NCBI GenBank assembly: GCA_900539265.1
Contig: UQBM01000036.1
Span: 1-10,961, forward strand
Direction of reading: 5' to 3'
Origin: an uncultured Mollicutes bacterium
Lineage (GTDB): Bacteria; Bacillota_I; Bacilli_A; ML615J-28; CAG-313
DNA length: 10,961 nt
Within the stretch, counting starts at the first letter, position 1. Each line of letters starts with the position of its first letter. The notes beneath the pieces are model-generated. The model was not told the DNA's origin and ran no database searches. It saw only the letters and a list, made by a program, of their open reading frames with translations. A program made the translations under genes and the position numbers. Shown piece by piece: positions 5,979 to 10,961 of the stretch.

Positions 5979-6006
5979 TATTATATGTATAAATAGATTA
6001 ATTTGT
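5979..6006 (-). promoter_or_regulatory. Possible own promoter for yabG (sigma-K-like, overlapping a sigma-A-like -10)
   Basis: On the minus strand CATATAATA (5979-5987) fits the sigma-K -10 pattern CATANNNTA, and an AC dinucleotide (6005-6006) lies 17 bases upstream. The same stretch contains TATAAT (5980-5985) with AGGACA 18 bases upstream, so sigma-A is an alternative. Bacillus yabG is transcribed by sigma-K. Against it: the start would fall close to or inside the AGGTGA ribosome site, and AT-rich DNA gives chance matches. Confidence 0.3.
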
Positions 6007-6861
6007 CCTTTTATTTTCTTCAAAATGTTCATAAAAAGTATTGGCAATATCAACGATTTGATTAACACTTAATTCTTCTGCTCTAACAGATGAAGATATA
6101 TGAAAACGACATAATAATTTTTCAATTTCACTTTTATCATAGTCATATGCTTTTTGTACATTATTTATCAACGTCTTACGTCTTTGAAAAAAAATATTAC
6201 GATTGAATTGTAAAAAATAATTTAAGTTCAAAGCTTTATTGACAATTTCCTTTTTATATACTATTTCAACCACACTACTATCAACATTAGGTTGTGGATA
6301 AAATGATGAAGGTTTTATGTCAAATAATATTTTTGGGATAGTAAAATATTGCAGCAAAACACTTAAAGCATTATAATCTTTAGTTGATGGTTTGCCACAA
6401 ATTCTTTGAGCTACTTCTTTTTGCATCATAACTATCATTTTATCGACATAATGAGTCTCTTCTAAAATTTTTAATAAAATAGCCGTTGTTATATAATATG
6501 GAAGATTAGAAATAATCATTATTTTTTTTCCTTTTGCAAATTTCAAAAAATCTTCATCTAAATTTCTTTTTAAAAAATCATCTTTAATTATCTCAACATT
6601 ATTGTAGTTTTCTTTTACTAAGATATTAACCATTTGTTCATCAATTTCATAACACAATACCTTATTAGCACATTGACTTAATTTCTTGGTTAAAAAACCA
6701 AGACCTGGACCAATTTCTACAATATAAGAATTTTCTTTAATATTGGATTTCAAAACAATATTATTTAAGATTGATTCATCTAATAAAAAGTTTTGACCAT
6801 ATTTTTTTTTAACAGTAATGTTGTTTTGCAATAGTATTTGTTTTACTTCTTCTTTATTCAT
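5998..6861 (-). CDS. rsmA: 16S rRNA (adenine1518-N6/adenine1519-N6)-dimethyltransferase
   Basis: RsmA (KsgA) dimethylates two adjacent adenines in the 3' terminal loop of 16S rRNA with S-adenosylmethionine during small-subunit maturation. The protein of 287 residues has normal length. Motifs in order: KKYGQNFLLD (about 19-28), the SAM-binding EIGPGLGFLT (49-58), the acidic YEID (71-74), KDD (93-95) and the catalytic NLPYYITT (119-126). A PQPNVDSSVV stretch follows. The ATG at 6861 has only a weak purine-rich site (GGGA, about ten bases upstream), unlike most genes here. It heads the rsmA-yabG-ispE-YcxB unit, with an extended -10 promoter about 30 bases upstream and the rpoE terminator beyond that. 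The rsmA-yabG adjacency is the ancestral Bacilli order. Confidence 0.97.
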   Translation of the reverse strand: MNKEEVKQILLQNNITVKKKYGQNFLLDESILNNIVLKSNIKENSYIVEIGPGLGFLTKKLSQCANKVLCYEIDEQMVNILVKENYNNVEIIKDDFLKRNLDEDFLKFAKGKKIMIISNLPYYITTAILLKILEETHYVDKMIVMMQKEVAQRICGKPSTKDYNALSVLLQYFTIPKILFDIKPSSFYPQPNVDSSVVEIVYKKEIVNKALNLNYFLQFNRNIFFQRRKTLINNVQKAYDYDKSEIEKLLCRFHISSSVRAEELSVNQIVDIANTFYEHFEENKRTN

Positions 6862-6889
6862 ATTACACTTTTCCCATTCTTACTAATTT

Positions 6890-6918
6890 ATTATATCATA
6901 TGAACAATAAAAAGTAAT
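6890..6918 (-). promoter_or_regulatory. Extended -10 promoter of the rsmA operon
   Basis: On the minus strand TGATATAAT (6890-6898) is a perfect extended -10 element. The -35 region 17 bases up (ATTACT at 6913-6918) matches only three of six bases and overlaps the rpoE terminator stem. The predicted start near 6883 gives a leader of about 20 bases. The block TTCATATGATAYAATA here is shared with the spoVG promoter. Confidence 0.6.
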
Positions 6919-6943
6919 CGTATATGCATATATACGATTACTT
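6907..6943 (-). terminator. Intrinsic terminator of rpoE
   Basis: A perfect 14-bp inverted repeat (6912-6925 against 6930-6943) with a 4-base loop GCAT is followed in the minus direction by a U-rich tail (TTTATTG after the terminal TT of the stem). It starts eight bases after the rpoE stop codon. The A-rich flank at 6907-6913 makes it possibly bidirectional, but no plus-strand gene is present. Confidence 0.85.
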
Positions 6944-6950
6944 ATCTAAT

Positions 6951-7454
6951 TTAGTTATCATCATCATCTTCATTTTCTTCTTCTTGATTATCATCTACTA
7001 ATATTAATCCGGCATTATATTCATCATCAAAATCATCAAAAGCCTTAGCTAGATCATCATCAATCTCATCTTCTTCATTTTCATCATCATCTTCATCATT
7101 ATCTTGAATTCGATCAATGTTGTCATCAATAAAGATATCATCTTTCAATTCATTTTTCTTAACATCTTCATCATCTTCATAGATATCATCATAATCACCA
7201 CTTTCTTTGTCTAATACAGCAGTTGGCTGACGATCTTTTAAATCCCAACATTCATCTCCACAATAAACAAAATAGCCAGATTGCATAAAATCTAAAATAA
7301 ATTGCGGGGAAAGTTCTTTCATAACACTTGCTTTTACCCCTTTAATTTCCATAACTTCTTTTAAAATAGCTGTTATCTTTTGTGGCTTTTTTTTCATATC
7401 TAAAAGTTCAATTGCAATCTCCAATAATGATTTTTCTTTATCTTTACTACCCAT
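6951..7454 (-). CDS. rpoE: DNA-directed RNA polymerase subunit delta
   Basis: Delta is a firmicute-specific RNA polymerase subunit that speeds enzyme recycling and makes initiation sensitive to nucleotide levels. The 167 residues comprise an N-terminal HARE-HTH domain (about 8-75; SLLEIAIELL, KKKPQKI, QFILDFMQSGYFVYCGD, then WDLKDR) and a disordered, extremely acidic tail (about 84-167) made largely of Asp and Glu with few basic residues. The frame is open to an ATG at 7484, but the start at 7454 is chosen because a perfect GGAGG (7461-7465) lies six bases before it and the protein then begins like other delta subunits. It has its own promoter and terminator, so it is monocistronic. Its tail DNA is a low-complexity GAT/GAA tract and should not be read as a separate repeat element. 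Confidence 0.95.
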   Translation of the reverse strand: MGSKDKEKSLLEIAIELLDMKKKPQKITAILKEVMEIKGVKASVMKELSPQFILDFMQSGYFVYCGDECWDLKDRQPTAVLDKESGDYDDIYEDDEDVKKNELKDDIFIDDNIDRIQDNDEDDDENEEDEIDDDLAKAFDDFDDEYNAGLILVDDNQEEENEDDDDN

Positions 7455-7493
7455 ATCTATCCTCCACTTTAATTTACTCCCCATTGTTAGTAT

Positions 7494-7522
7494 ATTATAC
7501 TATATTTCCAATTTTTTTGCAA
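7494..7522 (-). promoter_or_regulatory. Sigma-A promoter of rpoE
   Basis: On the minus strand TTGCAA (7517-7522) is followed after exactly 17 bases by TATAAT (7494-7499). The predicted start near 7487 gives a leader of about 33 bases carrying the GGAGG site. It lies in the short gap after the DUF1934 gene. No strong terminator separates them, so some read-through into rpoE is possible. Confidence 0.75.
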
Positions 7523-7535
7523 ATTAAAAAGGTTA

Positions 7536-7928
7536 TTATTTTATATCAGACCATTTTAAAGATAAATTATGTGTCACATTTTGTTCTTTATCAGTTTCCG
7601 TTTGATAAACTATTTGTAAACTATTTTCATCAATTTCTAAATATTTTGTATAATTATTCATTGAAAGTTGATAATTAAAATTTGTTGTAAGATATAAAGT
7701 AGTATCCATCCCCATTATATATTCCATTTCCATATTAATCTTACCAACACGTTTAATAATAACTCTATCTTTATATATATCAATACTTGTATTTGCCTTA
7801 ATCTCCGTTTCTTCTATAAAACTGATTTTAATATAATCATCAAATTCTTCATATATACCATCAGTTATAAATGATGTCATACTACCATCACTTACTGATA
7901 ATTTAAAATCAATTTCAATTTTTTTCAT
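7536..7928 (-). CDS. ywiB: DUF1934 / YwiB-like beta-barrel protein
   Basis: A cytosolic protein of 130 residues with alternating beta-strand pattern and no membrane segment or signal peptide. It resembles YwiB of Bacillus subtilis (DUF1934, calycin-like barrel, function unknown): the TDGIYEEFDDYIKISFIEETE stretch (about 22-42) followed by a strand reading RVIIKRVGKI and ending in an NLSLKW strand mirrors the YwiB order, where an FRTTGFY-YVKQNKVYLSYYEE block and an MRSGAVKM block occur. The ATG at 7928 is preceded by AGAGGT seven bases away and by the BofA-like gene at a 12-base distance. In Bacilli ywiB is usually near argS and rpoE; the closeness to rpoE is kept here, while argS is absent. 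The family call is by recognition of pattern, not a search. Confidence 0.78.
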   Translation of the reverse strand: MKKIEIDFKLSVSDGSMTSFITDGIYEEFDDYIKISFIEETEIKANTSIDIYKDRVIIKRVGKINMEMEYIMGMDTTLYLTTNFNYQLSMNNYTKYLEIDENSLQIVYQTETDKEQNVTHNLSLKWSDIK

Positions 7929-7940
7929 AACTATACCTCT

Positions 7941-8129
7941 TTACAAAATTAAAAATATTAAAATCATTACAAGACCAGGTATTCTAAGAGTACCAACGAT
8001 AGCAATAGTATATATATTTACAGGAATATTTAAACTGAAGTAAGCACCAATAATATTGAAAATAAAAATGATTGCAAGTCCAAGAATAATTGATTTTAAT
8101 AGCCATTTAATAAATTTTAATATTTTCAC
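7941..8129 (-). CDS. bofA: BofA-like pro-sigma-K processing inhibitor (short form)
   Basis: BofA holds the intramembrane protease SpoIVFB inactive in the mother cell until sigma-K is needed. This protein of 62 residues aligns along its length with the C-terminal two thirds of Bacillus BofA (87 residues): a membrane helix (about 10-30), then the hallmark IPVNIYTIAIVGTLRIPGL (about 35-53) and a hydrophobic end. Residues N25, N38 and T41 match Bacillus N48, N61 and T64, reported as important for inhibition. The first Bacillus membrane segment is missing, and a TGA three codons upstream excludes a longer form. The start is GTG at 8129, with GGGTGA seven bases before it. In Bacillus bofA follows recR; here it lies between surE and DUF1934. 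With yabG it supports a sporulation programme. Confidence 0.85.
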   Translation of the reverse strand: MKILKFIKWLLKSIILGLAIIFIFNIIGAYFSLNIPVNIYTIAIVGTLRIPGLVMILIFLIL

Positions 8130-8146
8130 AGTTAATCACCCATCTC

Positions 8147-8175
8147 ATTTTATGAATAATTACTTTTTTATATGT
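8147..8175 (-). promoter_or_regulatory. Possible sigma-E-like promoter for bofA
   Basis: On the minus strand CATAAAAT (8147-8154) matches seven of eight bases of the sigma-E -10 pattern CATACANT. ACATATA (8169-8175) lies 14 bases upstream, the proper spacing, and shares the ATAT core of the -35. It straddles the surE stop codon. Bacillus bofA is sigma-E dependent. The predicted start (about 8140) falls at the ribosome site, which weakens the call. Confidence 0.3.
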
Positions 8176-8908
8176 TTATTTTCTTCCATTTTTCATATAA
8201 TTTAAAATCTGTTTGGTTATTAGTAAGAGGAGTGATTGATATACTATTATGATAAATAGCATATACATCTGAATTCATATCATTATAAATACTATGGACT
8301 AATGGTACTGAGTTAATATAATATAAACCATCATCTTTTTGAACATATGACATTTGAAAAGGAAAAACACCTTGATGAGTAATTTGAATATTATTGGCTA
8401 GCCTTGGTATATTAATGTTTAAAACCTCAGCTTGTTTATAAATTTTAGTTTTTCTCATATAACTAATAATATCATCAAAATATTTCATTCCTTCAAGATT
8501 ATTAACATCGCAAGATATAGCAATACCCAATATATTATAATTTGCTCCCTCACAAGCTGATGCAACGGTTGCGGAATACAAAATATCAGTTCCTAAATTG
8601 AATCCATTATTCACACCAGAAAAAATAACATTAGGCCTAAATTTTAGTAAATTAATGGCAATATTAACGCAATCTACTGGTGTTCCCGAAATACTATATG
8701 TTAAAACATTCTTAAAAATATCTTCTTCTTTTTTTAGCAATATACCTTCATGAATGGTAATTTTGTGTGACGTTGCACTCATTTGTTTATTTGGTGCCAC
8801 AACTAAAATATCATTTGTCAAAGTTTTTAATTTTTCTACCAATACTTTTAAACCTAAACTATCTATTCCGTCATCATTAGTCACTAATATTTTTAAATTA
8901 GAAAACAT
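8168..8908 (-). CDS. surE: 5'/3'-nucleotidase SurE
   Basis: SurE is a metal-dependent phosphatase that removes phosphate from 5'- and 3'-nucleoside monophosphates in the cytosol and, in some bacteria, trims short polyphosphate. The 246 residues show the family signatures: LVTNDDGIDS (8-17) with the metal-binding aspartates, APNKQMSATSHK (38-49), SGTPVDCVNIA (74-84) and FSGVNNGFNLGTDILYSATV (96-115), with the metal-binding Asn of SGVNNG. The ATG at 8908 overlaps the end of the second nrnA by 11 bases, with AAGGAAG upstream, so it is translated as part of that operon. The neighbours make the substrate link likely: the upstream phosphoesterases release nucleoside monophosphates, which SurE can dephosphorylate. 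This link is an inference from adjacency. Confidence 0.95.
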   Translation of the reverse strand: MFSNLKILVTNDDGIDSLGLKVLVEKLKTLTNDILVVAPNKQMSATSHKITIHEGILLKKEEDIFKNVLTYSISGTPVDCVNIAINLLKFRPNVIFSGVNNGFNLGTDILYSATVASACEGANYNILGIAISCDVNNLEGMKYFDDIISYMRKTKIYKQAEVLNINIPRLANNIQITHQGVFPFQMSYVQKDDGLYYINSVPLVHSIYNDMNSDVYAIYHNSISITPLTNNQTDFKLYEKWKKINI

Positions 8909-9896
8909 TTGGATTATCTTCCTTATATTTCTTTAAAAGAGTATCTAATTCTTTTAATATCATTTTTGTTTCTTTTTGAGAATAAACTATAGCTCCGGCA
9001 GCCATTAGATGACCACCACCTCTATAATGGGTTGCTATTTCATTAATAGGTACAAAACGAGAACGAATTCTAACTCTAATTTCTTCTAAAGTATCTTTTT
9101 TTATTTTGGATATATCACTAGTTATTTTTACTTGATCGACAAAAACAACCCAAATAAGTGAACCTTTGATACTATCAAGACAATTTACTAAATTAGCAGC
9201 ATCTTCTTTGGTTACATTAAATTTATTCATAAGTTCTTTTGTAAAATAGATATATGCTACTCCGTTTTTAGTTTTTTTAAAATGTTGATATACATATCCT
9301 TGTAGTTTAAGTGTTTGAGCATCTTTGATATATAGATTCGTATAAAGTGTATCTGTATCAATTCCATAGTTTAGTAAAAAACCAGCATTCGTTAAAACTT
9401 CTTCATTAACACCACGATACCTAAAACGTCCAGTATCAGTTGTAATTGATAGATATAAAAATGTTGCAATATCTTTATTGAATTTAAAATTCCATCTTTT
9501 AAATAATCTTACTAAAATAGATGCACAAGCAGGTGATAATGGATCCACATAATTAATATTAGCATAATCTTCTGAATCATCATGATGATCAATTTTAATT
9601 AAAAAAGCTCCTTTTTCAAAATTATTATTACATATACGATCACGACTTGCAGTATCAACTACAATAACTAAAGCATTTTGATATAGTTCTTCCTCAACCT
9701 CATCAATAATTCCATAATCTTGTAAATAAGGTGGAATTTCATCTCCTACCGCATACACCATTTTATTTGGAAAATTTAATTTAATTGCTTCTTTTAAAGC
9801 TCTTTGAGAACCGATACAGTCACCATCAGGTCTTATGTGGCGGTGAATAATAATTGTATCATATTCTTTTATTTTATTTAAAATTTCATTTATCAT
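8898..9896 (-). CDS. nrnA: DHH/DHHA1 phosphoesterase, NrnA-like (second paralogue)
   Basis: NrnA-type enzymes degrade oligoribonucleotides of a few bases to mononucleotides and convert 3',5'-pAp to AMP. The 332 residues hold all motifs: HIRPDGDCIGS (20-30) and VVDTAS (79-84) for the metals, KIDHHD (101-106, the DHH motif), a TTDTGRFRYR stretch near the middle, and the C-terminal DHHA1 substrate-binding signature YRGGGHLMAAGA. No catalytic residue appears lost. The ATG at 9896 has an AGGAG site about six bases upstream and overlaps the first paralogue by 11 bases; the gene in turn overlaps surE by 11. It is diverged from its partner outside the motifs, apart from a 35-bp stretch near the 5' end that is identical at DNA level. 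It may have a different substrate preference or pair with its partner; the sequence does not tell. Confidence 0.93.
   Translation of the reverse strand: MINEILNKIKEYDTIIIHRHIRPDGDCIGSQRALKEAIKLNFPNKMVYAVGDEIPPYLQDYGIIDEVEEELYQNALVIVVDTASRDRICNNNFEKGAFLIKIDHHDDSEDYANINYVDPLSPACASILVRLFKRWNFKFNKDIATFLYLSITTDTGRFRYRGVNEEVLTNAGFLLNYGIDTDTLYTNLYIKDAQTLKLQGYVYQHFKKTKNGVAYIYFTKELMNKFNVTKEDAANLVNCLDSIKGSLIWVVFVDQVKITSDISKIKKDTLEEIRVRIRSRFVPINEIATHYRGGGHLMAAGAIVYSQKETKMILKELDTLLKKYKEDNPNVF
9844..9878 (-). repeat. 35-bp perfect direct repeat, copy in second nrnA
   Basis: The 35 bases here are identical to 10778-10812, 934 bp away, at the same codons of the two nrnA paralogues (encoding NKIKEYDTIIIH, about residues 7-18). 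Synonymous positions are identical too, while the flanks on both sides diverge at once. Confidence 0.9.
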
Positions 9897-10830
9897 AACT
9901 ATCTCCTACTAATTGATTTAATGCTTTTATTACTTTCTTAACTTCATTTAAACTACTTAAAGTACATCCGCTTGCTTGAAGATGTCCTCCACCACCAAAA
10001 AGTGTTGCAACCGTATTGATATTTAAACCATTCGATCTAATTTCGCAATATACTTCACCATGTTGAGTTTCTGTAAAATTAGCCCAAACATCAATACCTT
10101 CAATCCCAGCCATAATATTAACCATTCCCCTAGAAATATCAAAAATTGGAAGTTTATATTTTAAAACATCTTGATATGTATTAACTAAATATGCAACTTT
10201 ATTTTTAGTTACTTTAAATTTTGATATTAATTTTGCTTTAAGTTTTACATTATATAATTTTTCTGTATAAATTTTACTATATATTTGTTCAATATTAATA
10301 CCATAGTGCATTAAATAAGAGGCTATATCAAAAGTTTTAGAAGATGTTTGACTATATCTAAATCTACCACTATCAGTTACTATACCAGCAAACAAATTTT
10401 TTGCCGCTTCTTTATTCATTACAAGCGGAGTTTCTTTTATTAATTCTGCAACAATTCTTGCACAAGATTCACTAGTTGTATCAACATATGATATATCGCC
10501 ATATTCTCCTTGTGGTAAGTGATGATCAATCTTTATTAAAAAAGAACCATTACAATATCTGTCATCACTAATTAGTTTTTCTGATCCACTATCACATACA
10601 ATAACCAAAGCATTGTGATAATCTTCATCTTTCACATCATCCATTTGATCAAACCAATTATAGCGTTCTACCATATCCCCTGTTACTTTTACACATTTAG
10701 TTGGAAAGGTTGCTAAAATAGCATTTTTAAGCCCTAGTTGAGATCCTAGTGCATCACAATCAGGTTTTGTATGTCTATGAATAATAATTGTATCATATTC
10801 TTTTATTTTATTATATATATCTAAAAACAT
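9886..10830 (-). CDS. nrnA: DHH/DHHA1 phosphoesterase, NrnA-like (first paralogue)
   Basis: First gene of the right-hand operon, 314 residues, the same family as the gene that follows it. Motifs: HTKPDCDALGS (20-30), VCDSGS (78-83), KIDHH (100-104), TDSGRFRYS and the DHHA1 signature FGGGGHLQASGCT near the C-terminus. The expected role is removal of nanoRNAs and of the sulfur-metabolism by-product pAp. The ATG at 10830 is preceded directly by an in-frame TAG and, 11 bases up, by AAGGAGA, a slightly long spacing. It ends in TGA inside the start region of the second paralogue. A clear sigma-A promoter lies 26 bases upstream, giving a short leader without room for a riboswitch. Either copy could be the true NrnA; I cannot separate the roles. 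Confidence 0.93.
   Translation of the reverse strand: MFLDIYNKIKEYDTIIIHRHTKPDCDALGSQLGLKNAILATFPTKCVKVTGDMVERYNWFDQMDDVKDEDYHNALVIVCDSGSEKLISDDRYCNGSFLIKIDHHLPQGEYGDISYVDTTSESCARIVAELIKETPLVMNKEAAKNLFAGIVTDSGRFRYSQTSSKTFDIASYLMHYGINIEQIYSKIYTEKLYNVKLKAKLISKFKVTKNKVAYLVNTYQDVLKYKLPIFDISRGMVNIMAGIEGIDVWANFTETQHGEVYCEIRSNGLNINTVATLFGGGGHLQASGCTLSSLNEVKKVIKALNQLVGDSYDK
10778..10812 (-). repeat. 35-bp perfect direct repeat, copy in first nrnA
   Basis: Partner of the repeat at 9844-9878. It begins 18 bases inside the start codon of the first nrnA and is identical base for base to the copy in the second. Confidence 0.9.
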
Positions 10831-10855
10831 CTAATTAAATTCTCCTTAATTAGTT

Positions 10856-10884
10856 ATTATAGCATAGATGATAAATTTTATCAA
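10856..10884 (-). promoter_or_regulatory. Sigma-A promoter of the nrnA-nrnA-surE-bofA-DUF1934 operon
   Basis: On the minus strand TTGATA (10879-10884, five of six bases) is followed after exactly 17 bases by a perfect TATAAT (10856-10861). The predicted start is near 10849, leaving a leader of about 19 bases that contains AAGGAG. No other strong promoter precedes surE or the DUF1934 gene, so this one probably drives all five genes. Confidence 0.8.
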
Positions 10885-10916
10885 GAAAAAGAAAAGCCTT
10901 AAGGTTAATGAACTGA

Positions 10917-10937
10917 TGTCTGTCAAGTAGACAGATA
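10917..10937. repeat. Unassigned hairpin at the right edge
   Basis: TGTCTGTC (10917-10924) pairs with GACAGATA (10930-10937) around a 5-base loop, eight pairs including one G-U. It lies outside the nrnA operon. On the minus strand a pyrimidine-rich CTTTTCTTTTTC tract (10887-10898) follows a CCTTAAGG palindrome (10897-10904), which would suit the 3' end of a leftward transcript from beyond the window. No reading frame or recognisable RNA covers it. Confidence 0.4.
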
Positions 10938-10961
10938 ATAAAAATAAAAATTTATGCCAGT

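Noticed and set aside
6957..7200. TCATCATC-rich tract as a possible repeat array
   Set aside because: It encodes the Asp/Glu tail of the delta subunit; the repetition follows from GAT and GAA codons and has no regular unit and spacer.
7455..7484. Longer N-terminus of the RNA polymerase delta subunit
   Set aside because: GGAGG is placed correctly for the ATG at 7454, inside the supposed extension, and delta proteins do not carry these ten residues.
7536..7565. Terminator after the DUF1934 gene
   Set aside because: Only a three-pair GGT/ACC stem with a bulge precedes the T run; too weak to call, so read-through into rpoE remains open.
7382..7678. 98-residue hydrophobic plus-strand frame
   Set aside because: It is antisense to rpoE and the DUF1934 gene, crosses the rpoE promoter and has the hydrophobic composition expected opposite an A-rich gene.
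1..10961. Mobile element, CRISPR array, toxin-antitoxin or defence system
   Set aside because: No transposase, integrase, regularly spaced repeats or matching protein families were found on either strand; the genes are housekeeping with conserved neighbours.

Overview
The window is a compact, AT-rich (GC clearly under one third by eye) stretch of a Bacillota chromosome. All thirteen credible protein genes lie on the minus strand, so transcription runs right to left. The genes are firmicute housekeeping plus three with sporulation links (yabG, a bofA-like gene, spoVG) and rpoE (RNA polymerase delta subunit). TGG encodes tryptophan and TGA serves as a stop (first nrnA), so the code is the standard bacterial one, not the Mycoplasma code. 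A low-GC, probably spore-forming member of the Bacilli/Erysipelotrichia/uncultured gut 'Mollicutes-like' group fits best; I cannot name a species.

Layout in the direction of transcription. (1) 10830-7536: nrnA-nrnA-surE-bofA-like-DUF1934, starting from a clear sigma-A promoter at 10856-10884. The first three genes are chained by 11-nt overlaps. (2) 7454-6951: rpoE alone, with its own promoter and a perfect 14-bp terminator. (3) 6861-3770: rsmA-yabG-ispE-YcxB-like membrane protein, ending in a terminator that contains the last stop codon. (4) 3595-3341: spoVG with its own promoter, a cre-like palindrome over the promoter spacer, an AT-rich upstream block and a terminator. (5) 3204-235: two-subunit transketolase (N half, then TPP-pyrimidine/C-terminal half), prs and a small unknown gene, closed by a 13-bp terminator. 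(6) 1-161: no gene; two near-consensus sigma-A promoters in tandem point out of the left edge, as expected ahead of a strongly expressed (perhaps stable RNA) transcript.

The rsmA-yabG-(veg-sspF)-ispE-(purR-ridA)-spoVG-(glmU)-prs order of Bacillus subtilis is recognisable, but the genes in brackets are absent. The split transketolase sits where glmU would be, next to prs, so the local pathway reads pentose-phosphate flux to ribose 5-phosphate to PRPP. In the right-hand operon, two DHH/DHHA1 phosphoesterases and the nucleotidase SurE suggest a nanoRNA/pAp/nucleotide-recycling group, into which a bofA-like sporulation regulator has been placed.

I see no CRISPR array, transposase, prophage, tRNA or rRNA inside the window, and no gene set that I would call a new defence or biosynthetic system. 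The best second-look items are the short, relocated BofA, a 35-bp perfect DNA repeat inside the diverged nrnA paralogues, the outward tandem promoters, a promoter core shared by rsmA and spoVG, and the spoVG control region.
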